A DNA stretch of 43,761 bases, taken from assembly GCA_021776925.1 (NCBI GenBank), contig JAJFFB010000102.1, forward strand, positions 1-43,761. The letters run 5' to 3'. The position numbers and the translations under genes are program-made. This stretch comes from Planctomycetota bacterium (GTDB lineage: Bacteria; Planctomycetota; UBA1135). Shown in pieces: positions 15,951 through 23,766 of the stretch. The notes beneath the pieces are model-generated. The model did no database searches. It was not told the origin of the DNA and saw only the letters and a list, made by a program, of their open reading frames with translations. Within the stretch, counting starts at the first letter, position 1, and the number at the start of each line of letters is the position of its first letter.

Positions 15951-18900
15951 AGTTTATTCCTCCGTACCTGCTACGCACCAATATGGTTTTAATTTGCGGG
16001 TCTGTTCACCGCGGGAACAGGAAACGCCCAATGAGATGAAGATCCTGGGCCATAGTCGAGAGATTCAGTTAAGGTGGTCGCGAGCTTCCATATTCTTTCC
16101 AGAAGTTCCATCGCCCCACAGCGTTCACTCCATTTTGACCCTCATGACAATTCCGTTTTTGGTACTAAGGCTTGATCCTCCTTTGTGCCTTTATCAAGTA
16201 CAGCAACTCAAAGTGCGTATTGTTTTCGGACTCAAACACTCTTGCTTGTCCACCTGATCGAACCCTTTCCCAAATCCAGTCTCGATTATTATCATAAATT
16301 AGTTCATTTTTTATAACCTGTATCACACAGGTTTTGAAGCCGTTATTGAAAAGATGGAAAAGAGATAAGTCCAAGTCGACCAAAGACGATTGAACAAACA
16401 CAAAAATCCCGCGGTCCTTTAGTAATTTGGAAACGGAATGAATCATCATGTCGAGGAAAGAACGTGCATTTGAGCTCGATCCCCCCTGTCGCTGGAGGCC
16501 GGATAATGCCCACAGAGGAGGAGAGGCGGATGGTGGCATGGTCGGAGGGTTAGAAATGACCAAATCATATTTTCCTTTTGGGGTAACACATTTTGTAAAG
16601 GAGGGATCAAACAAGTCCGCGGTAATAAAAGAAACAGAGCCTGGCAAGGCGTTCAATGACATGTGATGGCTGGCAACATCGATGCATTTTGGTGAAATAT
16701 CAACGCCAACCACAGATGAAGCTCCTTTCAGGGAAAGTGCCAGAGATTGAATTCCAGATCCACTCCCAAGGTCGAGAGCAGTGAATCCTGGTGACGCAGG
16801 CTCAAACTGGGCAAGGAGACGCGAGAAGGGTGACTTCATCGGATTAAGCACCCCGGCCCTTTCGATTTTTCGTTGATCCAAAAGAACCTGGACCGTTCCA
16901 GCAGGAAAAGGAGTGAGAAACTCGGAAGTCATTCGCTCGGTAAATTGGTTCTTGTAGTGGTGGCCTGCTGCGTTCTTCCGGCGTTTGCCTTGCATTCAAG
17001 ATCGTGGAAGTCACAAGTTCCTGGCAGTATACTTGCCGCGAGCTTCCTGCAAATGATGAGTCTCCTGAAAGAAGCAAAATCAAAAAACTGGCATTCGCTT
17101 GTTTTTGTGGTGGTCATTTGGGGTTTTTCTCCACTCTTGATCACCAAGTTCTCCGGCATAGTTCAGCCTTTTTTCGCCGCCGCGATTACGCTTTTAGTTG
17201 CAGGGTGCGTTGGGATTACAACACTTCTCATTCGTTGTCCGAAGTTGGTTTTCTCTAGGTCGGGATGGAAGGACTCATGCAGAAATCCACGACGAATGTT
17301 CGGCCTTGCTGCACTTGGGTTTTTGATATATCCAGTTTGTTTTTTTACTGGGCTTCAGCTCGGGCAACCTGTAGCGGCCACACTGCTTAACTATTTATGG
17401 CCGCTCATTGCCTTTGGAACAGCGGTAGTTCTGGCGAAACGGATTCCGCGACTGGAAGAAATATTGGGAGTCCTTTGTGCTGCCTTTGGAGCTCTTCTAA
17501 TTATCTCATTGCTCTTGGATCCTGGAGAAGGTGGAGCTGACACATATTCCTTGAAATCAGCGTTTCGGGCCTCTCTTCCCTATTTGCTCGCACTTGTAGG
17601 TGCAGCGGTGTATGGAGTGTTTTCAGGGCTGGTGAAAGCGGAAGGAGAGACTACTACTGGAATTTCCAAAAAAGGTGACGTGAACAGGAGGATTCAGCGG
17701 GTGGTGGTCATGATATGGGTCGCCGTGTTAGGTAACTTGATCATTTGGGCATTCCTGATGGCATTCGGAATCGAACCCATCTTGAAATGGGAGACTAATA
17801 AGGCAATCGTCCTGGGAGTGTATGGGGGCTTGTGGTTTTTTGGGCATTTCTTTTGGATCAATGCCCAAGAAGAATCAGAGGGGCATGAGCCTGTTGCGGT
17901 GGTCTATTTGGTTCCGGTCTTTGGTGTTTTTAATCTAATGGTTTTCAAAGATGGACGCTTCGATCTCCTGGCGCTGCTGGCCCTTGCATTTGTCGTGAAT
18001 GGAGCCATCTTGACGCGAAGTCGATCCCTTCGACTTTCAACGCGTCAAATTGTCTTGATTTGCCTAGTCTCTTCTTGGGCTGTCGGGGAGGTGGTTGGAA
18101 GGGTAAGTGATTGGGCACCGGGCTTTTCCTTGGGCGATGGAGAGATGCGGGCAGCACCTCTCGTTCAACTTCTCTTTACCACTTTCGCCCTTTTTGGTGG
18201 TTTCGTTTTGGCTAACGCAGTTAGGCGAGAAAGCGAAACTCGAGCAGCATATTCCCGGGCACTTGATGCTCTAAGGCGCGCCTTTCCATCGACGGAAAAA
18301 CTGGACAGCCTTGAATTCAGGAAATTATTGGCGCGTCTTTCCTGGTATTCATTTTCGCCCGGCTTTGGGTATTCCATTGATTCTTCTGATTCCGCATTCC
18401 GTAGGGTTTTGGAAAAAAGTACTGCTGTTGAGGCGGATATGGGGGTTGACCTTTCGGGCTTTAGGTCCGAAGTCCTCGGAGTTGAGGCGGCTCGATCTCT
18501 TGGAATTTCTCGCCTCGAATCTGGCCTTTTGATCTGGATTGCAAGCCTCGCCACAATATTGCTGTTTATCCCAGGGGCAGGATCATCCTTGATGGAGGTT
18601 GTTCGGCCGCTCCTGATCACAGTTCTGGTCCTCATGCTCCTTGCGATCAGAGAAAATAATCAATTAAGACCGAGTAATCTCCTCTCATTCATTTCAAGTT
18701 CTCAGCGAGCACTTTTTGAATTCGGTACTTCTGTTGTTCTTCTGGTACCGGAGCCGTTGTGTTTTCGATGGCGAGGTGACTTAACTGTTGTGGGAAAAAT
18801 TCAGCCGTTCATCGTCACGGAGAAATCTGATACTGAAAAGTCAGAGGATCTGGAAGAAAGTGCTTTGGAAGCTGTAGAGAGGAGCAGGAAAAGCGCACGG

Positions 18901-18990
18901 CGGTGGTCAGAATTCGGACTCTGGTTTCTGATGCTCATGTTGATTCTCCATTTAATCGGCAGGGGCTTTTTGGTCTTAGAATCATCCCCG
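15951..18990. other. A+T-richer island holding a methyltransferase and an extended DMT transporter
   Basis: Base composition changes just upstream of the serine hydrolase start. Runs such as TTTTT, AAAAAA and A/T-ending codons become common, and the G+C-rich pattern returns inside the PadR gene. Boundaries are approximate. No transposase, integrase, tRNA or terminal repeat was seen. The 217 bp at 15948-16164 hold no convincing gene. The composition suggests horizontal acquisition of the two genes. Confidence 0.6.
16165..16995 (-). CDS. Class I SAM-dependent methyltransferase with NPP motif
   Basis: This protein of up to 276 residues carries SAM motif I (ALDLGSGSG, 73-81), an acidic residue after strand 2 (VVGVDIS) and the motif ISNPPT at 147-152. 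NPP(Y/x) catalytic motifs occur in N-methyltransferases acting on adenine, guanine or glutamine (HemK/PrmC, RsmC and TrmN-like). The segment before motif I (about 23-70) looks like the substrate lobe of PrmC or small-molecule methylases. The start is uncertain: ATG 16995 overlaps the usable upstream region of the divergent transporter, and ATG 16932 (255 residues, starting MTSEFLTPF) would avoid this. Codon use is A+T-rich, unlike the neighbours. Target unknown. Confidence 0.78.
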   Translation of the reverse strand: MQGKRRKNAAGHHYKNQFTERMTSEFLTPFPAGTVQVLLDQRKIERAGVLNPMKSPFSRLLAQFEPASPGFTALDLGSGSGIQSLALSLKGASSVVGVDISPKCIDVASHHMSLNALPGSVSFITADLFDPSFTKCVTPKGKYDLVISNPPTMPPSASPPLWALSGLQRQGGSSSNARSFLDMMIHSVSKLLKDRGIFVFVQSSLVDLDLSLFHLFNNGFKTCVIQVIKNELIYDNNRDWIWERVRSGGQARVFESENNTHFELLYLIKAQRRIKP

Positions 18991-18999
18991 GCCTCCTAG
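17053..18999 (+). CDS. DMT/EamA-type transporter with a long unrecognised C-terminal membrane region
   Basis: I choose ATG 17053 (648 residues): the first EamA helix starts right after it (HSLVFVVVIWGFSPLLITK). The longer frame from 16873 would overlap the divergent methyltransferase by 123 bp. Residues 1-310 show about ten hydrophobic helices in two EamA halves, with the GLQLGQPVAATLLNYLWPL signature. Drug/metabolite transporters normally stop there. This protein continues for over 300 residues: two more helices, a soluble stretch rich in charged residues, a helical pair (LLIWIASLATILLFIP), a second soluble stretch and a final helix. No known domain was recognised in the extension. Its 3' end overlaps the PadR gene by 18 bp. 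Base composition is A+T-rich. Confidence 0.75.
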   Translation: MMSLLKEAKSKNWHSLVFVVVIWGFSPLLITKFSGIVQPFFAAAITLLVAGCVGITTLLIRCPKLVFSRSGWKDSCRNPRRMFGLAALGFLIYPVCFFTGLQLGQPVAATLLNYLWPLIAFGTAVVLAKRIPRLEEILGVLCAAFGALLIISLLLDPGEGGADTYSLKSAFRASLPYLLALVGAAVYGVFSGLVKAEGETTTGISKKGDVNRRIQRVVVMIWVAVLGNLIIWAFLMAFGIEPILKWETNKAIVLGVYGGLWFFGHFFWINAQEESEGHEPVAVVYLVPVFGVFNLMVFKDGRFDLLALLALAFVVNGAILTRSRSLRLSTRQIVLICLVSSWAVGEVVGRVSDWAPGFSLGDGEMRAAPLVQLLFTTFALFGGFVLANAVRRESETRAAYSRALDALRRAFPSTEKLDSLEFRKLLARLSWYSFSPGFGYSIDSSDSAFRRVLEKSTAVEADMGVDLSGFRSEVLGVEAARSLGISRLESGLLIWIASLATILLFIPGAGSSLMEVVRPLLITVLVLMLLAIRENNQLRPSNLLSFISSSQRALFEFGTSVVLLVPEPLCFRWRGDLTVVGKIQPFIVTEKSDTEKSEDLEESALEAVERSRKSARRWSEFGLWFLMLMLILHLIGRGFLVLESSPAS

Positions 19000-19587
19000 C
19001 TCCAAATTACCTTCCAAAAAACGAAGCTCGGCGCGAAACTGCTGCAGGGTGAAGGAGACCATGGCCTCAGCCAGGCGCAGGCGCTCGCGGGGTGTCTGGG
19101 TGTCGTTGCGGATGCCAATGAAGGTGGCATCTTCCTTGGCGATTTCAGCGCTGAGGAAGTCGTGGCGGGCTTGAATGACCTTGCGCCGGGCACTGGGGGT
19201 GGCGTGCGGAGACAGGGCCATCCAGGTCAGGAAGGGAGGGGCGGGGCGGCTTTGGGCCCATTCCTTGAGGGCGAGCTGCTGGCGCAGCAGGCAGCGTCCG
19301 GCGTAGGTCAGGCGATAGGTGGTCCGGTCGGGACCGCTGGCTTGGGGGGCGGAGTGGGTTGAGCCGTCGGGACTACTCTTGGCACGGCCCACCGATGCGA
19401 CCGGCGTGGTCCAACCGTTCTGCTCCAGTTTGCGCAGCGAGTAGTAGACCTGGGCGCGGGAGACTCCTGCCCAGTCCTCGACCTCGCAGCGCTCAAGTTC
19501 GGCGATCAAGGCGTAGCCATGGCTGGGCTTCTCCTTGAGGAAGGCCAGCACCACCAGGTCGGGGATCGTCGCGCGAGGGGCAGCCAT
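18982..19587 (-). CDS. PadR family transcriptional regulator
   Basis: This 201-residue protein has an N-terminal winged helix typical of PadR: PDLVVLAFLKEKPSHGYAL, then a YYSLRKLEQNGW recognition region and wing (about 8-115), followed by a C-terminal helical dimerisation domain (about 120-195). PadR proteins repress nearby genes in response to phenolic compounds, drugs or other toxic ligands. A Ser/Pro/Gly-rich insertion of about 20 residues sits in the wing. The gene begins 3 bp after the Cdd1-like gene, so the two form one operon. The palindrome at 19890-19908 upstream of the operon is the obvious candidate operator, for autoregulation and for control of the divergent VOC gene. Its 3' end overlaps the transporter gene. 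Confidence 0.9.
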   Translation of the reverse strand: MAAPRATIPDLVVLAFLKEKPSHGYALIAELERCEVEDWAGVSRAQVYYSLRKLEQNGWTTPVASVGRAKSSPDGSTHSAPQASGPDRTTYRLTYAGRCLLRQQLALKEWAQSRPAPPFLTWMALSPHATPSARRKVIQARHDFLSAEIAKEDATFIGIRNDTQTPRERLRLAEAMVSFTLQQFRAELRFLEGNLELGGRG

Positions 19588-19590
19588 GGC

Positions 19591-19884
19591 TCAGGCGCCC
19601 TTGCCGCCAGCGTCGTCGCTGCGGGCCTTGCGTTGGCGCGACCACCACCACCACTGTTTCTGCTCGGCGGGCAGATCCGGGTTCTCGGCCTGGGCGATGG
19701 CGCAGGCGAAGACGTCTTCGCAGCAGGGGTCGTGTGCGTGGCCGGTTCGGCGTTGCAGCAAGCCGAGCAGGACCTGGGCCTGTTGGCCGCGCAGCTGCTC
19801 GACGGTGGTGATGCCGAGGACTTCCAGATCGGCCACGGTGGCGGGGCCGACCGAGACCAGGTCGATCAGGCGGGGGCTGGACAC
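19591..19884 (-). CDS. Cdd1-like helix-hairpin-helix protein (pathogenicity locus family)
   Basis: This small protein has 97 residues from GTG 19884, or 99 from GTG 19890. Residues about 5-35 (LIDLVSVGPATVADLEVLGI) form a helix-hairpin-helix of the type found in Cdd1/PF11731 proteins, and RRTGHAHDPCCEDVFACAI matches the conserved HDPC segment of that family. Such proteins are thought to bind DNA non-specifically; their biological role is poorly known. The tail is rich in W, R and K. GTG 19884 is preferred because a TAGACT box would then lie 7 nt upstream, the spacing seen elsewhere in the window. First gene of an operon with PadR. Confidence 0.78.
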   Translation of the reverse strand: MSSPRLIDLVSVGPATVADLEVLGITTVEQLRGQQAQVLLGLLQRRTGHAHDPCCEDVFACAIAQAENPDLPAEQKQWWWWSRQRKARSDDAGGKGA

Positions 19885-19889
19885 GCTCA

Positions 19890-19908
19890 CTAGTCTAAAT
19901 TAGACTAG
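19890..19908. promoter_or_regulatory. Perfect palindromic operator candidate with a TAGACT box on each strand
   Basis: CTAGTCTAAATTAGACTAG has 9-bp arms around a central A. Each strand contains TAGACT: plus strand 19901-19906, 13 nt before the VOC start; minus strand 19897-19892, 7 nt before GTG 19884. A repressor bound here would cover both putative -10 boxes. PadR is the likely ligand because it is encoded by the flanking operon. Confidence 0.7.
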
Positions 19909-19919
19909 CGGGCCACGCG

Positions 19920-20315
19920 ATGAAAAAACTCACCCCCGTTCTTATGGTCGACTCCATTGAGGAGCAGCTTCCCTTCTGGTGCGAGCGCCTCGGTTTCGAG
20001 GCTGGTGTGCAAGTGCCGCACGAAGACGCCATCGGCTTCGCCATTCTCACCAGCGGCAGCGCCGAGCTGATGCTGCAGAGCCGTGCTTCGGTCGCCGCCG
20101 ACGTGCCGGCGATGGCCACCGGCGCACAGGGCATGCCGACTGGCGGCCTGTTCATCGAGAGCGAACGTCCCATCGATGAAATCCTGCCGGCGCTCGAAGG
20201 CCTCGACCAGGTCATGCCGCGGCGCACCACCTTCTATGGTGCCGACGAAGTCGTGGTGCGCGCGCCCGACGGGAGCGTGGTGGTGGTGGCACACTTCGCC
20301 GACCGACAGGACTGA
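19920..20315 (+). CDS. VOC superfamily protein (glyoxalase/bleomycin resistance type)
   Basis: This 131-residue protein has the vicinal-oxygen-chelate fold pattern: LTPVLMVDSIEEQLPFWCERLGFE at the N-terminus, a central GFAILTSGSAELMLQSR strand pair and a C-terminal GADEVVVRAPDGSVVVVAHF. Members are metalloenzymes (lyases, dioxygenases) or antibiotic-binding proteins. Here the usual metal-binding histidine and glutamate positions are not all evident, so a binding role is possible. It is divergent from the PadR/Cdd1 operon across the palindromic operator. A PadR-regulated VOC gene suggests a response to a toxic small molecule. The glycosylase gene follows 16 bp downstream. Confidence 0.82.
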   Translation: MKKLTPVLMVDSIEEQLPFWCERLGFEAGVQVPHEDAIGFAILTSGSAELMLQSRASVAADVPAMATGAQGMPTGGLFIESERPIDEILPALEGLDQVMPRRTTFYGADEVVVRAPDGSVVVVAHFADRQD

Positions 20316-20318
20316 GCC

Positions 20319-20324
20319 TAGGCT
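20319..20324 (+). promoter_or_regulatory. Candidate -10-like box upstream of the DNA glycosylase
   Basis: TAGGCT lies 7 nt before ATG 20332, in the 16-bp gap after the VOC gene. It could give a leaderless internal transcript. Confidence 0.25.
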
Positions 20325-20331
20325 GGCGGCC

Positions 20332-20841
20332 ATGACCAAGACCACCGGCTTCCCGCCGCTGGCGCGCGCCGACGCGCGCTGGCTGATTCTCGGCTCGATG
20401 CCATCGACCGCATCGATCGCCGCCGGGCAGTACTACGGCCACCCGCGCAACCATTTCTGGCGGCTGATGGGGGAGTTGATCGACGCCGGCCCGGCCCTTG
20501 ACTACCACGACCGGGTGCAACGCCTGCTCGCTCAACGCATCGCGGTTTGGGACGTGTTCGCGCACTGCCAGCGCCCCGGCAGTCTGGACAGCGCCATCGA
20601 TCCGGCGAGCGAAGTCGCCAACGACTTCCACACCTTCTTCACCCACACCTGCCCGCAGATCGAAGCCATCTACTTCAACGGGCGCAAAGCCGAAGCCAGC
20701 TATTCGCGGCACGTGCTCCCGAACCTGGCCGAAGCCGAGGCCAGGATCCTGCGCCAGGCGCTGCCTTCGACCAGCCCGGCGATGGCGGCCAAGTCCTTCG
20801 CCGAGAAACTGGCCGAGTGGTCGCTTATTCCTTGTGGTTGA
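20332..20841 (+). CDS. DNA glycosylase of the hypoxanthine-DNA glycosylase (UDG family 6) type
   Basis: This 169-residue protein removes deaminated bases, most likely hypoxanthine (deoxyinosine), from DNA. Evidence is the N-terminal motif LGSMPSTASIAAGQYYGHPRN-FW (active-site asparagine N in HPRN) and the C-terminal LPSTSPA loop, both typical of HDG family enzymes. The central WDVFAHCQRPGSLDSAI is also family-like. The start ATG 20332 fits the usual N-terminus; an earlier in-frame start lies inside the VOC gene and is not needed. It lies 16 bp after VOC and probably shares its transcript. Its 3' end overlaps the convergent DUF4097 gene by 17 bp. Confidence 0.87.
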   Translation: MTKTTGFPPLARADARWLILGSMPSTASIAAGQYYGHPRNHFWRLMGELIDAGPALDYHDRVQRLLAQRIAVWDVFAHCQRPGSLDSAIDPASEVANDFHTFFTHTCPQIEAIYFNGRKAEASYSRHVLPNLAEAEARILRQALPSTSPAMAAKSFAEKLAEWSLIPCG

Positions 20842-21697
20842 CGGTGATGTTGCCGTTCGAAGTCTCGGCGGTGACCATCGGTCCGTCGGCACCGCGCTCA
20901 AGCATGCGCGGCCCGTGAATGCGCACCTTGCCGTTCGAAGTCGAACCCGACAAGCTGAAGCGCAAGCGCCCGCTTGATTCGATGGTGATGTTGCCGTTCG
21001 AACTGTGCAGATAACCCTTTCCGGACCACTGATCGGGCAGGGTCGCGGTGACATTGCCGTTGGACGAAACCAGTTCCATGTCGGCGCTGTGGCCTTGATA
21101 GAGGATCGAACCATTGGAGCTGCGCACCCGCACCGGGCCGTCGCCAACAGCATCCAGGCGCACCGTGCCATTGGAGGTCCGCACCGTCACCCCGCCGTCA
21201 CCGGCAAGAGCGACGATGCTGCCATTGGAAGTGCGCACGTCGAGGTGGTCGAAACGGTCGTTCATCTCGACCCTCCCGTTTGAGGTGTAGAGCTCCAGAT
21301 CGACCCCAGCCGGAATCTGCAGCGTCAGCGCCGCGCCGACGTTGTTGGTACCCAGATCCGGGTGCGTAGGCACCTTGATCAGCAGCACGCCGTCGTCGGA
21401 CTGCCCGGTGACCAGCATCTTGTCGACGCGCTCGTCGGCGCTGGCCTGGCTCTTGCCGGTGGCGTAGAACTTGGCCGTGCACTCGACCGTATTGCCATCG
21501 GTGGCGGCGATGGACAGGCTGCCGTTGTAGGTCTCGATGCGCACCTTGCTCACCCCGCTGGTGGAAAAGTTGTAGTCATCGCTCGCTTCGGCGCGGTAGC
21601 CGTCGTTGAGGATGAAGACGCAGGAGCCGAGCACGCTGCTGACGAGCAGCAGGAGGACGCCGGGCAGGAATGGGATTCTGGGTGTGGGCAGACGCAT
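20825..21697 (-). CDS. DUF4097-type beta-repeat lipoprotein
   Basis: The protein has 290 residues and a lipobox LGSC (lipidated C26). The rest is a chain of short beta-strand repeats, each carrying the phrase TSNG or SSNG followed by a hydrophobic strand; at least seven copies are visible from about residue 130 to the end. This pattern is typical of DUF4097 right-handed beta-helix or sheet proteins found in cell envelopes, whose function is not established. The start ATG 21697 is only 9 bp from the divergent phosphorylase start codon. No Shine-Dalgarno sequence is evident. The 3' end overlaps the glycosylase gene. Confidence 0.85.
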   Translation of the reverse strand: MRLPTPRIPFLPGVLLLLVSSVLGSCVFILNDGYRAEASDDYNFSTSGVSKVRIETYNGSLSIAATDGNTVECTAKFYATGKSQASADERVDKMLVTGQSDDGVLLIKVPTHPDLGTNNVGAALTLQIPAGVDLELYTSNGRVEMNDRFDHLDVRTSNGSIVALAGDGGVTVRTSNGTVRLDAVGDGPVRVRSSNGSILYQGHSADMELVSSNGNVTATLPDQWSGKGYLHSSNGNITIESSGRLRFSLSGSTSNGKVRIHGPRMLERGADGPMVTAETSNGNITVNHKE

Positions 21698-21700
21698 AAT
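21695..21700 (+). promoter_or_regulatory. Candidate -10 box of the purine nucleoside phosphorylase
   Basis: CATAAT lies 6 nt before ATG 21707, predicting a leaderless transcript. On the opposite strand it overlaps the ATG of the DUF4097 gene. Confidence 0.4.
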
Positions 21701-21706
21701 CGCGGT

Positions 21707-22546
21707 ATGGACGAGAAACGGCTCTTGCAGATTCTGGCCGATTCGCTGGTTAAGACCCTGGGACCCCCACCCACGGTTGCAGTCGTTCTCGGCTCCGGCT
21801 GGAACGAGCGCGCCGCCGGCCTGTTGAGCGACCCCCGCGTGGTGCCGCTGAGCCACTTCCCGGACTGGCCGCGGCCGCGCGTCGAGGGGCACGCCGCTGA
21901 CCTCCACTGTGGCGAGCTGGACGGCGTCCGCACCCTGCTGTGTGGCGGCCGGGTGCACGCCTACGAGGGTTATGAAGCCCGCGAAATCGTGCGCGGGGTG
22001 CGCGCCCTGGTGGCTTGGGGGGTGCCCAATCTCCTGCTGCTCAACGCCGCCGGCTCGCTCGACCTGGAGCGGCCACCAGGAGGCCTGATGCCGTTGAGCG
22101 ATCACCTCAATCTGGGTCTGCCCAACCCCTTGCACGCCGGTCAGACCGTCGACACTGCCCTCACCTTCACCAGCCTGGTCGGCCTCTACGACGAGGCCTG
22201 GCGTGCCGCCCTGCTGACGCGCCTCGGGCTGCCCGCCGGGGGCGGGGCCGACGTCCGCCCGGGGGTCTACGCCGGACTCACCGGCCCCACCTATGAGACT
22301 CCGGCCGAGGTGTGCATGCTCGCCGGCCTCGGCGCCGACGCGGTCGGCATGAGCACGATTCCCGAGGCCATCGCCGCCCACGCCGCCGGAGCGCGCGTGT
22401 GTGCGATCTCGTTGCTGACCAACTACGCCGCCGGCCTCGGCGGCAGCGATCCGGACCACCTCGAAGTGCTCGACACCGCCAGTGCCCATGGCGAACGCGC
22501 CGCCGAGGTGCTGCGCGCAGCGGTGCTGGCCGCGCCGCTAGAATAA
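21707..22546 (+). CDS. Purine nucleoside phosphorylase (trimeric, class I)
   Basis: This 279-residue cytosolic enzyme catalyses phosphorolysis of purine nucleosides to base and (deoxy)ribose-1-phosphate in purine salvage. Family hallmarks appear in order: VVLGSGWNE (phosphate loop), a VEGHAADLHCGEL segment, CGGRVHAYEGY, LLLNAAGSLD, LSDHLNL and GVYAGLTGPTYETPAE, then VGMSTIPEAIAA and a conserved SLLTNYAAG. Length is typical for the class I family (about 275-290). It is divergent from the DUF4097 gene with 9 bp between start codons. Salvage of inosine here might complement the deoxyinosine glycosylase nearby, but that link is only inferred. Confidence 0.92.
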   Translation: MDEKRLLQILADSLVKTLGPPPTVAVVLGSGWNERAAGLLSDPRVVPLSHFPDWPRPRVEGHAADLHCGELDGVRTLLCGGRVHAYEGYEAREIVRGVRALVAWGVPNLLLLNAAGSLDLERPPGGLMPLSDHLNLGLPNPLHAGQTVDTALTFTSLVGLYDEAWRAALLTRLGLPAGGGADVRPGVYAGLTGPTYETPAEVCMLAGLGADAVGMSTIPEAIAAHAAGARVCAISLLTNYAAGLGGSDPDHLEVLDTASAHGERAAEVLRAAVLAAPLE

Positions 22547-22657
22547 GCCGCCGCAATTGCCTCCCACCCGTCCGGTGGGCCGCAAATCGGCTTGGAAAGC
22601 CCCTTGCCTGTCCTACAAGGGTGCTCCCTACTGTCCCCAAAACGCAAGAGAATCACG

Positions 22658-23254
22658 ATGGCCGTCCTCGTTACCAAGGAAGCTCCCGATTTCAAGGCCA
22701 CCGCAGTGATGGCCGACGGTTCGTTCCAAGAGATCAGTCTCTCGGACTACCGCGGCAAGAAGGTGGTGCTGTTCTTCTACCCGCTCGACTTCACCTTCGT
22801 GTGTCCGTCCGAGATCATCGCCTTCGACCATCGCATGGCCGAATTCGAAAAGCGCGGCGTGCAGGTCCTTGGCTGCTCGATCGACAGCCATTTCACTCAC
22901 CTCGCGTGGCGCAACACCGCGGTCGAGAACGGTGGCATCGGTCCGATCAACTACCCGCTGGTCGCCGACCTCGACAAGACCATCGCGCGTGATTACGACG
23001 TGCTCTTCAACGAGGCGATCGCGCTGCGCGGCTCCTTCCTGATCGACGCCGAGGGCGTGGTCCGCCACCAGGTCATCAACGACCTGCCGCTGGGCCGCAA
23101 CATCGATGAAATGCTGCGCATGGTCGACGCGCTCGACTTCCACAGCAAGAACGGCGACGTCTGCCCCGCCGGCTGGCAAGAAGGCGAAACCGCGATGACC
23201 CCCTCCGCCGCGGGCGTGGCCGAGTACCTCGCCACCAAGGGCTCCGACCTGTAG
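22658..23254 (+). CDS. 2-Cys peroxiredoxin (AhpC/Prx1 type)
   Basis: The 198-residue enzyme reduces hydrogen peroxide, alkyl hydroperoxides and peroxynitrite. The peroxidatic cysteine is C49 in DFTFVCPSE, and the resolving cysteine is C169 in GDVCPAGW near the C-terminus. R123-region residues (ALRGSFLID) complete the active site. Length and both motifs match typical 2-Cys Prx1/AhpC proteins. Start ATG 22658 gives the canonical N-terminus. It is monocistronic, with a strong terminator downstream. No ahpF or thioredoxin reductase gene is adjacent, so the reductant is unknown. Confidence 0.95.
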   Translation: MAVLVTKEAPDFKATAVMADGSFQEISLSDYRGKKVVLFFYPLDFTFVCPSEIIAFDHRMAEFEKRGVQVLGCSIDSHFTHLAWRNTAVENGGIGPINYPLVADLDKTIARDYDVLFNEAIALRGSFLIDAEGVVRHQVINDLPLGRNIDEMLRMVDALDFHSKNGDVCPAGWQEGETAMTPSAAGVAEYLATKGSDL

Positions 23255-23305
23255 GCCCGAGGCCGGACAGCGCGCCCTTCTGCAGCGGCTGTGGCGCCCC
23301 CGTTC

Positions 23306-23340
23306 ACGGGGCCTGGATGCTTCCAGGCCCCGTTTATCTA
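23306..23340 (+). terminator. Rho-independent terminator after the peroxiredoxin gene
   Basis: A perfect 11-bp stem, ACGGGGCCTGG with CCAGGCCCCGT, closes a 6-nt loop and is followed by TTATCTAT. It separates the peroxiredoxin from the convergent hemerythrin gene. Confidence 0.85.
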
Positions 23341-23766
23341 TGGGCTCTCCCCACGCGACGTGAGGGCCAGATCCCGGTACTTCATGTCCTCGACCAGTAT
23401 GTGATTGGTCCACCAGTTGTGCAGGAACTCAAGCACCTCGCCCAAAGATGGCGGGTCGGACTCCAGCGACCTCAGAACCATGGTGCCGACGCTGCTACGA
23501 AAGGCCTTGTGCAATTGCACGTGGCCGTCCAACCCAGGAAAGTCAATCTCCCTGAGCATGGACTCTTCAGCAGTCAGGTGATCGCTGGAGTACTTGATCA
23601 TTTCACCAATGGCCTCGGCCACGGTTTCCCGGTCCGAGTGACGGTCCCTCTCCTGGACGAGTCGATTGACCAGACGGAATATCCTGCGGTGGTGGGCGTC
23701 CATTTCCGCTGATCCGACGCTCCATAGAGAAGTCCAGGTGAGCCTGAATGGCTGCGATGTGGACAT
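23338..23766 (-). CDS. Bacteriohemerythrin (copy 1)
   Basis: This 142-residue protein binds O2 or senses redox or iron with a di-iron centre. Expected ligands are visible: H26 in DAHHRRIF, H63 and E67 in HLTAEES, H82 and H86 in GHVQLHKAF, and H122 and D127 in TNHILVED. The ATG at 23766 makes the protein the same length as copy 2. The longer in-frame extension upstream has no family similarity. A GGAGG lies 15 nt upstream of this start. It follows copy 2 on the same strand after 113 bp. Confidence 0.88.
   Translation of the reverse strand: MSTSQPFRLTWTSLWSVGSAEMDAHHRRIFRLVNRLVQERDRHSDRETVAEAIGEMIKYSSDHLTAEESMLREIDFPGLDGHVQLHKAFRSSVGTMVLRSLESDPPSLGEVLEFLHNWWTNHILVEDMKYRDLALTSRGESP

Noticed and set aside
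20842-22489. Longer version of the DUF4097 frame reaching 22489
   Set aside because: The upstream part is antisense to the purine nucleoside phosphorylase; the lipoprotein signal begins at 21697.
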